DNA from: Promethearchaeota archaeon
GTDB taxonomy: Archaea > Asgardarchaeota > Lokiarchaeia > Sigyniarchaeales > SOKP01
Length of the DNA: 47,353 nt
Direction of reading: 5' to 3'
Assembly: GCA_016839585.1 (NCBI GenBank)
Contig: JAEOTZ010000025.1
Span: 1 to 47,353 of the forward strand
Shown here: piece by piece, positions 41,276-47,353 of the stretch
Numbering within the stretch: position 1 is the stretch's first letter
Layout of the letters: every line of letters begins with the position of its first letter
The notes under the pieces: model-generated
What the model saw: only the letters and a program-made list of their open reading frames with translations
What the model was told of the DNA's origin: nothing
Databases searched by the model: none
Made by a program: the position numbers and the translations under genes

Positions 41276-41450
41276 TTTTATTCCCTATAATTATTCAAAA
41301 GGTTTTAATCGAAAATTTTGATTGAGTTGAATAAATTTTACAAAGTATACTATTTTAAAATTTTTATCATTCATAATTTTTTGCTTTCAAAATATATTTG
41401 AACCATTTTTATTGATTTATTTTGTTTAAAAACTTAATAAAATTACATTC

Positions 41451-42452
41451 TTATGGGATATAAGGATTAGTAGAAAGTGGTGCGTAAATATTCACATGTG
41501 TCACTATTAATAATATTAATAATGATGCGAATAAGATTAAAAATATTTTCTTATTCCATTTCCATATATTTTGTCCATCTAAAATTCCAATCGGAATCAT
41601 GTTAAACAAACCTAGCCAAAAATTTAAGTATGCAGCAACACCAATTAGATTATTTAATGGATATAAATCTCTTGGAATTATAAAAGATATCACTAGCAGT
41701 ATAGAACCATATACAAGATTAACAATAGGACCTGCTGCTTTGCATAGACCTGTTGTTCTATCTATTTTATCTAATCCCAGAACTACAACAGCTCCTGGAA
41801 GCGCTAAAGCTGGTAGGCCTATCACTCCACCTACCAATGACATTATGCCAGAAACTAGACCAAATAATGTAATTAGCATTCCAAAAGTTAACAATCTGAA
41901 TTTTGTTTGAAGACCAAAATGTATGGCTACTTGACGATGACCAAATTCATGAAAAAGAAAAGCAGTCATATAAAAGCTAGCTAACATAAATATTGTCCAT
42001 GTTAGATTTAAATCTATCAAGGCTCTGTCATAGAACGTGATTAAGCCTATGATAAAAATAAGCGACGCCCCAATTAATAGATGCAAAAATTCTGATTTAT
42101 GAGGAAATAGAATTCCCTTGAATTGAATACCTGAATCTGGATCAAAAGCATTTTCAGGAACAAGACTCTCTTGACGATACCATGTGTATGTCCCATCTGT
42201 TGTTCCACGCATTTCTCCTTGAGTTAAATGTTGCTGATACATATTTTGTTGTGTAGTTGATGATAGTTGAGAGCTATTGACATAAGAGGGAGTTGGTGGT
42301 TGAAATCTTTGTAAATTTAAATTCTCTTTTACAATATTACATTCATGATTTATAGGATCTCTATGCAAAGAGCAATAATTTTGACCACATTCACTGCATT
42401 GGAAAACTTCCCTTTCAAGGATTTCCTCTCCGCAATGGTAACAATTAGGCAT
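41451..42452 (-). CDS. AN1 zinc finger fused to a site-2 protease (M50 family)
   Basis: 333 aa. Residues 4-38 are a full AN1 finger (CYHC ... CSECGQNYCSLHRDPINHEC, split here for length). A Ser/Thr/Gln-rich linker leads to a membrane metalloprotease: HEFGH at 168-172 supplies the HExxH zinc site in a hydrophobic span, and NMIPIGILDGQNIWKW (284-299) the second motif with D292. All catalytic residues are present, so intramembrane proteolysis is likely. It is co-directional with the AN1-pseudorhomboid gene 175 bases downstream. The two suggest a shared protein-quality role. Confidence 0.88.
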   Translation of the reverse strand: MPNCYHCGEEILEREVFQCSECGQNYCSLHRDPINHECNIVKENLNLQRFQPPTPSYVNSSQLSSTTQQNMYQQHLTQGEMRGTTDGTYTWYRQESLVPENAFDPDSGIQFKGILFPHKSEFLHLLIGASLIFIIGLITFYDRALIDLNLTWTIFMLASFYMTAFLFHEFGHRQVAIHFGLQTKFRLLTFGMLITLFGLVSGIMSLVGGVIGLPALALPGAVVVLGLDKIDRTTGLCKAAGPIVNLVYGSILLVISFIIPRDLYPLNNLIGVAAYLNFWLGLFNMIPIGILDGQNIWKWNKKIFLILFASLLILLIVTHVNIYAPLSTNPYIP

Positions 42453-42662
42453 TAATTAAACCTCTTAAAATAGATACTTTTCAAATATTTAATAATTTAT
42501 AAAATAAAAAAAGTAATGATATAAAATTTTATTTAGAATCTTCTATCAAAAATTTTATTTTTAACTTTATTTTTCAAAACGAATAAATATAAAACTTTAT
42601 AAAATAAATTAATAAGATGAATAATGTAAATCATTTATACATTAATTATTTGAGTGCCTATA

Positions 42663-42818
42663 ATGAGTGAAGAAGAAATAGAACAAGATGAGGATTTAGA
42701 GGAAGAACGTAAAAAGTTAAAAGAATTAGGAGTAAATAGTACATGGAATATCTTAATATCAGGGGAAAAGAAAAAGAAAGAACCGAAAGAAAAACCTGAG
42801 TTTCGAGAATTTAAATAA
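42663..42818 (+). CDS. Small charged protein, 51 aa
   Basis: ATG at 42663 opens a 51-residue frame: MSEEEIEQDEDLEEERKKLK, then ELGVNSTWNILISG and a lysine-rich end. An acidic start and basic end with a short uncharged centre suggest a helix plus a peptide motif. It has its own leader of about 200 AT-rich bases. No homology is claimed. It belongs with the other tiny charged proteins in this window. Confidence 0.6.
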   Translation: MSEEEIEQDEDLEEERKKLKELGVNSTWNILISGEKKKKEPKEKPEFREFK

Positions 42819-42906
42819 TTTCCTTTAAGTGATCTATGAATAAACTTTAATTGTTAAAGAATATACTAATTTTACAATTAAATATGAATCGCAATATAAT
42901 AAAACA

Positions 42907-44481
42907 TTGTCCATTCCTGTCTCAATTCACCATGGACCATTCACTACGAATACTTTAGCTTCTAAGAAATTTTTAATTATCTATATTTTAATTATTTGGG
43001 GCTCAATAATACCTACAATATTAGAGTTTTATTTTTTTTGGAAATTAGTTGAGAAGAACTATTTTTTATTACTTTTACTGTTTCCAATTCAGATTTATTT
43101 AGGTTATATAATTTTAGTTTTGAGCTCCATTATATTGGCAAAAATCTTTCTAGTTATAATAAATCTCATTCATAAACCTAAGGAAGGTATCTTCGAAAGA
43201 AACAAAAGGAATAAAGATTACTACTTTTGGAGTTTAAGGGCCGTGGTAAAAAAATGGCCTATATGGGTCTCAAAATTCATCCCTTTACCATTTGTGGAAA
43301 AGCTTAATTACAAGTGGTTCGATAATGACTCGGAATTCATCGAATTAGGGAAAAATATTTTTATTGGTAAAGGGAGTTCCATTAAAGCCAGTGTAATTTT
43401 AGGAAATTATTTAATTATTAAGAAAGTAAAAATTAAAGATAATGTAATAGTTGGTTCAAATTCATTTATTACTCCAGGAACTCAAGTAGATAAGAATACA
43501 ATTATAGAAGCGATGTCTATAACAAAGTATAATCAAAAATTAGGACCAAATTCTTTCTATATTGACAATATTATTGAAAAATTAGAAAATAAATCAAAAA
43601 ACTTATATCAAAAATTAAGAAACTCATTTTTTAATAAAAACAACAATCAAAATGATGCCTTTAATCATAACCTCAAAAATATAGAGCCTTATGAAGGAAA
43701 ATTTGTAAAGAATTTTCATTACAACTTACTGATCATTGCCTTTATTTATTTTATTTCTTATTGTATTCCCACTTTCGGAATTATATATTATAATCTTAAG
43801 TTTTTTATTCCATATATTCTGCAAACACCTAATTTTATTCATATCTTTAGCTATTTCCCCTCATTACTTATTCTTCTAATCACCCCTTTAATATTTATTG
43901 TTCTACATATAATTAACTTATCAATTTTAATATTATTATCAAGACTCATATATAATTTAATTCAGCGTAAAACCCCAATAAAAGAAGGTGTTTATCACTG
44001 GAATAATAAAAATAAAGAGTATAATAATTATTTTATTCGTTCATTTTTGTTACGTTATGTTAAATGGAAATTACAAAGAAGTCCTTTTCCTTGGTTATTA
44101 AGATCAGGCTTTAATTTCATTGGTAATTGTAACTTTGGAAAAAATACAGTAATAGAGGATTCATATATTGCAAAAGAATTATTACATGTAGGTAACAATA
44201 CATATCTGGGAAGATGTTTAATTGAAAACCATCTGTGGGATAAATTTTTAACCATAAAAAGTATAAATATAAAAGATAATGTGGTCATATCAGATTGTTG
44301 CTGTATTGCTCCGGGATCTGAAATTGAAAATAATACATTCTTGCTTCCGTTATCAGTTACGGCCAAAAACGCTAAATTAAGTTCAAATTCTCTATATTCT
44401 GGAGCGCCGCTAAATAAACTTTCTAAAAATGAACTAATTAAAATAATGAATTTCAATATAGATAAATTAAAATTAAAATAA
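42907..44481 (+). CDS. Membrane hexapeptide-repeat protein, tandem duplication
   Basis: 524 aa from TTG at 42907, built as two similar modules. Each begins with two or three hydrophobic spans (about 24-80 and 275-350), then a basic segment (IHKPKEGIFERN; IQRKTPIKEGVYHWN), and ends with a left-handed beta-helix of hexapeptide repeats (FIGKGSSIKASVILG ... ; FIGNCNFGKNTVIEDSYIA ...). The layout resembles the C-terminal membrane/hexapeptide part of Pls/PosA-type peptide synthetases, some of which make polylysine-like products; the synthetase part is missing here. It is followed directly by a single-module relative. Confidence 0.8.
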   Translation: MSIPVSIHHGPFTTNTLASKKFLIIYILIIWGSIIPTILEFYFFWKLVEKNYFLLLLLFPIQIYLGYIILVLSSIILAKIFLVIINLIHKPKEGIFERNKRNKDYYFWSLRAVVKKWPIWVSKFIPLPFVEKLNYKWFDNDSEFIELGKNIFIGKGSSIKASVILGNYLIIKKVKIKDNVIVGSNSFITPGTQVDKNTIIEAMSITKYNQKLGPNSFYIDNIIEKLENKSKNLYQKLRNSFFNKNNNQNDAFNHNLKNIEPYEGKFVKNFHYNLLIIAFIYFISYCIPTFGIIYYNLKFFIPYILQTPNFIHIFSYFPSLLILLITPLIFIVLHIINLSILILLSRLIYNLIQRKTPIKEGVYHWNNKNKEYNNYFIRSFLLRYVKWKLQRSPFPWLLRSGFNFIGNCNFGKNTVIEDSYIAKELLHVGNNTYLGRCLIENHLWDKFLTIKSINIKDNVVISDCCCIAPGSEIENNTFLLPLSVTAKNAKLSSNSLYSGAPLNKLSKNELIKIMNFNIDKLKLK

Positions 44482-44482
44482 A

Positions 44483-45274
44483 ATGAAACCAAATGAAAAT
44501 TTAATGGAAAATACAGATTATGATACAGGAATTAGGAGTATTATTGTAACAAACAATTCTTTAAACGAGAATTGGTTTTCTTGGATCTATATTATTTTGA
44601 TATGGCTTTCAGTTTTTCCTACAATTTTATTATTTCAATTTTTTTTTAATTTATTTTCAATTTGGTTCACTCCAATAGGAGTAATGTGCTTCTTACCAAT
44701 ATTAATTGTTCTTTATTTTGGACTTTTCTTAGTATTTCTTCTTTTTTTTTCCAAATTACTTTTAATTCTTATAAATTTAATCCACCGTCCAAGAGAGGGA
44801 ATTTTTAAAAGAAACTTTAGGGATAAAGACTATTTATTCTTTATTTTAAGAAAAACAATAAAAAAATTTGTTTTAAAGGCTTATAACTACTTTCCATTAC
44901 CTTGGGTAAAAATATTTGCTCTCAAAATCTGCAACATAAAAGTATCATATAATACAGGTTTATTAGATAGTTATATTGATTCAGATTTCGTGGAAATTGG
45001 TGAGAATACTATTTTAGGGGAAGGTTCTATCATTATGAGCTCAATGATTTTTGGTGATTTTCTTCTCCTAAAAAAGGTCATTCTAAAAGATGGTTGTACA
45101 ATTGGTGCATTTAGTGTTATCTCTCCAGGAACTATAGTAGGAGAAGGAGCTATTCTAGGAATGGGAAGCTATACACAAGTTAATCAATATCTTGAGCCAA
45201 AAATTATACACTTTGGAAGGCCAGCAAAAAAAAAGAAAAAGATTGACTATGATTTCAATCTCGACAAAAAATAA
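44483..45274 (+). CDS. Membrane hexapeptide-repeat protein, single module
   Basis: 263 aa. It repeats the layout of one module of the preceding protein: hydrophobic spans at about 33-60 and 65-95, a basic LIHRPREGIFKRNF segment nearly the same as LIHKPKEGIFERN in its neighbour, then a left-handed beta-helix (IGENTILGEGSIIMSSMIFG, IGAFSVISPGTIVGEGAI). It ends with lysine-rich KKKKK. The ATG follows the neighbour's stop by one base, so the genes are co-transcribed and the products may form one complex, perhaps an acyltransferase at the membrane. Confidence 0.82.
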   Translation: MKPNENLMENTDYDTGIRSIIVTNNSLNENWFSWIYIILIWLSVFPTILLFQFFFNLFSIWFTPIGVMCFLPILIVLYFGLFLVFLLFFSKLLLILINLIHRPREGIFKRNFRDKDYLFFILRKTIKKFVLKAYNYFPLPWVKIFALKICNIKVSYNTGLLDSYIDSDFVEIGENTILGEGSIIMSSMIFGDFLLLKKVILKDGCTIGAFSVISPGTIVGEGAILGMGSYTQVNQYLEPKIIHFGRPAKKKKKIDYDFNLDKK

Positions 45275-45322
45275 TTAAATTTTGATAAATATAATTTAAT
45301 ATTAAAAACTCAATTACAGTAG

Positions 45323-45550
45323 TTGATCAATACGGGGAAAAAAACTGTTTATTGTCCAACATGCGAGAGAGAAGTCGTATTACGGCGACCAAATTTTCAA
45401 CATATTTACCATGAAGTTTTATGCTTCCTCGTCATTCTAACCTTAGGCTTGGGCTTTATAGTTTACTTTATCTTAAAATACAGCAAAAAATCAAACACAT
45501 GTCCCAATTGCGAATCAGTTTTTGATTTAAAAAGCCTTCCTGTAAATTAG
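45323..45550 (+). CDS. LITAF-like zinc-ribbon membrane protein
   Basis: 75 aa from TTG at 45323. CPTC (C11, C14) and CPNC (C60, C63) flank one hydrophobic segment of about 20 residues (32-52, LCFLVILTLGLGFIVYFILK), with His in between. Two CxxC halves separated by a membrane-inserting helix are the layout of the eukaryotic LITAF domain of late endosomal proteins, where the halves form one zinc site at the membrane face. Ordinary prokaryotic zinc-ribbon-TM proteins can look similar, so the link is suggestive. Confidence 0.68.
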   Translation: MINTGKKTVYCPTCEREVVLRRPNFQHIYHEVLCFLVILTLGLGFIVYFILKYSKKSNTCPNCESVFDLKSLPVN

Positions 45551-45564
45551 AAGAAAACTTTTTT

Positions 45565-45858
45565 TCAATTAAGTTTTTTAACTTTCATCACACCACTACA
45601 TCTCGGACATGTTTTATCCTTTTCCGTGAGTAGTTTTTTCATAATTGTTTTTTGATATTTACATTTTCTATTTGCACAAATGAGTTCAAATTTGGATAGC
45701 TTTTTTATTGTTCTTTCAACTGATTTCTGTGCATTTGTATCGTTCTTTTCTTTTTTGGGTTTAGAAACCTTCTGTAACGAGTTATCTTTATCTTCTTTTT
45801 CTCTCCTTTTAAGCTTATTTACCTCTTCCTCTGGTTTAAGCCATTTATCTAAACCCAA
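45565..45858 (-). CDS. Small basic protein with a C-terminal zinc ribbon
   Basis: 97 aa. The first 50 residues are lysine/glutamate-rich and helical. The C-terminal 40 residues hold CANRKC and CPRC, giving a C-x4-C ... C-x2-C zinc site with a wide spacing. Many short archaeal zinc-ribbon proteins bind nucleic acid or ribosomes; no closer call is possible. It converges on the LITAF-like gene. Confidence 0.65.
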   Translation of the reverse strand: MGLDKWLKPEEEVNKLKRREKEDKDNSLQKVSKPKKEKNDTNAQKSVERTIKKLSKFELICANRKCKYQKTIMKKLLTEKDKTCPRCSGVMKVKKLN

Positions 45859-46021
45859 ATTTTTATCACCTTAATTCTATCTTATTTTTAAATTCGAATT
45901 AATTCTATTAATATATTTTTTTTATTAATTTTGAATATATCTTTATTCTAAACTCATAATATATTAACTAATAAAAATAGAATAGAAAAAAAAATAAAAA
46001 ATCTCTAATGATAAATCTATT

Positions 46022-47269
46022 TTAATATACTTGTTCCTTACCTTCTATCAGTCGCTTTCTTAATACTATTAATTTTTCTTTGCTCAGCATCTCTTCCGAA
46101 ACTTCTTTAGCAATTTTTTCAATGCTGCTAAAATTAACATTCTCTGCAGGGATTAAATTGATGGAATTAATCCATGGATCTGTAATTGGTCTTCCAATTT
46201 GAGAGAGTAATTTTACATGAACCTCAATGATATCTCCTTGCCCTCTTTTATGAATTTCTCTTGCCATATTAGTACTAAGGATATTATAAATCTTTCCAAC
46301 ATGATTAATCGGATTCTTGCCGCATACTGCTTCTAAACTCATCGGTCTACAAGGAGTTATTAAACCATTACTTCTATTTCCTCGTCCTACCTCCCCATCA
46401 TCACCTGACTCAGCACTAGTACCAGTTATAGTTAAGTAAATTAGGTTTTTCTCTAAAATATCAGCAACATTTACCTGGCAAGTAACTTCTCGTTCTGGAA
46501 TTATATCTGCTGCTAAATCTAAAACAGCATCCTTAATCTGATTAGTATAATTAACATATTCACCAAGGTCATTAATATATTTACTAATCATAGCTGCTGC
46601 TACTGTAATACCTATGTTATTGCCAACCCTTTCAGTCATAACCTTTATATCTTCACCAGAAGCTTTACATTTATCCTTAAATTTATCTGAATTAATTAAT
46701 CTTTCAGCTTCAAGAGTTACTCGCTCTAAATCTGAATAAGGGGCATATCCTACTCCAAAACTAGTATCATTTGCTAAGGGAACTTCTTCGGAATGATGAG
46801 ATTCATCAAATAAACCAGTTAAATCAGTAGAACCTGGTCGAATAGCTGTGTCAAATTGTATATCTTTATTTAAATCAAGATTGCGGAATATATTTCCCAT
46901 AACTTGACGCGAAGTTTCAAGGCAAATCGTTGCAATGGGGATATATTCTAACTTATGTTCTCCTGGAGCACATTCTATTAATATTTGATTAATAGCCCTT
47001 CCAACAATCAGAAAATATTGTGGTTGGATAATTAATCCTCCTCCAAACTCTGGTTTGGCGACTCCGCCTACCAATGCTGCTTTATCTACATTATGATGAT
47101 ATACACGATTGAAATTCTCCAAATAGTAACCACATAGCGATCTAGAGCATGCATCGGCTACAGCATCACAAACAGTATCAGGATGTCCGACTCCTTTTCT
47201 TTCAACGAGCTCTGGAAATTCAGAGCGTTCAACAGCGAACTTTGAGTCTAAATGTTCAATTTTTAACAT
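46022..47269 (-). CDS. mat: S-adenosylmethionine synthetase, archaeal type
   Basis: 415 aa. It makes S-adenosylmethionine from methionine and ATP. The archaeal family is diverged from MetK and is recognised by [52 protein letters not shown], and [13 protein letters not shown] followed by [15 protein letters not shown]. Length and motif order fit. ATG start at 47267-47269. Its product feeds the radical SAM enzymes and the DNA methyltransferase encoded elsewhere in the window, although their expression need not be linked. Confidence 0.96.
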   Translation of the reverse strand: MLKIEHLDSKFAVERSEFPELVERKGVGHPDTVCDAVADACSRSLCGYYLENFNRVYHHNVDKAALVGGVAKPEFGGGLIIQPQYFLIVGRAINQILIECAPGEHKLEYIPIATICLETSRQVMGNIFRNLDLNKDIQFDTAIRPGSTDLTGLFDESHHSEEVPLANDTSFGVGYAPYSDLERVTLEAERLINSDKFKDKCKASGEDIKVMTERVGNNIGITVAAAMISKYINDLGEYVNYTNQIKDAVLDLAADIIPEREVTCQVNVADILEKNLIYLTITGTSAESGDDGEVGRGNRSNGLITPCRPMSLEAVCGKNPINHVGKIYNILSTNMAREIHKRGQGDIIEVHVKLLSQIGRPITDPWINSINLIPAENVNFSSIEKIAKEVSEEMLSKEKLIVLRKRLIEGKEQVY

Positions 47270-47353
47270 TTCATTTAACCATCTTCTTAATTAAATAAAT
47301 ATTTGGTTTAAGTATGTTTTTAAATTAATTATCAGTTAAAATCATTATTAAAC

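Noticed and set aside
41599-41910. Plus-strand open frame opposite the site-2 protease
   Set aside because: The minus strand carries HExxH and LDG motifs in one frame; the plus-strand frame has no recognisable domain.

Overview
The window comes from a strongly AT-rich archaeon, most likely an Asgard archaeon of the Lokiarchaeia/Prometheoarchaeota kind. Core archaeal genes are present: Orc1/Cdc6, CDP-archaeol synthase, archease with RtcB, Pelota, a NusA-like KH protein, an SmAP3-like Sm protein and the archaeal-type S-adenosylmethionine synthetase. Mixed with them are modules typical of Asgard genomes and of eukaryotes: two AN1 zinc fingers fused to membrane domains, a longin-like protein, Elf1-type zinc ribbons, a LITAF-like protein, a coiled-coil/polyproline protein and a MAGE/Nse3-like tandem winged-helix protein. 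All family calls are from reading the translations; no database search was run.

Layout. (1) 1-16055 is mostly a chromosomal backbone: replication initiator, lipid synthesis, RNA repair, CutA, a nucleotidyltransferase/radical-SAM/acetyltransferase run, Pelota, a second radical SAM enzyme, and cytoskeleton- or membrane-flavoured coiled-coil proteins. (2) 16075-30274 is an accessory island lying between two minus-strand Elf1-like paralogues. It holds a seven-gene co-directional run (unknown protein, duplicated zinc-ribbon protein, two distantly similar helical proteins, AAA ATPase, a 45-aa protein, Rad50-like ATPase), then a PAPS-reductase-like enzyme flanked by two paralogous small proteins, and a Mig-type T:G mismatch glycosylase next to a DNA cytosine-5 methyltransferase. 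(3) 30308-34314 is a three-gene operon (charged coiled-coil protein, Rad50-like pseudo-ATPase, MAGE/Nse3-like KITE protein) lying between Smr-domain remnants and an intact Smr gene. (4) 34826-40223 is a decayed stretch with a PIN-like protein, an AbrB-type regulator and several broken frames, lying between a hypB fragment and a complete hypB. (5) 40322-47269 returns to membrane and housekeeping functions: AN1-pseudorhomboid, AN1-site-2 protease, membrane hexapeptide acyltransferase-like proteins, a LITAF-like protein and S-adenosylmethionine synthetase.

Most unusual points. Three successive accessory blocks are each bracketed by duplicated genes, with one copy intact and one degraded (Elf1, Smr, hypB). 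A Rad50/SMC-like protein has lost its Walker A, signature and Walker B motifs yet keeps the overall layout, and it sits in an operon with a MAGE-like winged-helix protein; this may be a reduced Smc5/6- or MukBEF-like complex. Two genes appear to start at ATT behind strong Shine-Dalgarno sequences. The glycosylase/methyltransferase pair makes biological sense because T:G repair protects a genome that carries 5-methylcytosine.

No rRNA, tRNA, CRISPR array, recognisable transposase or integrase was found.
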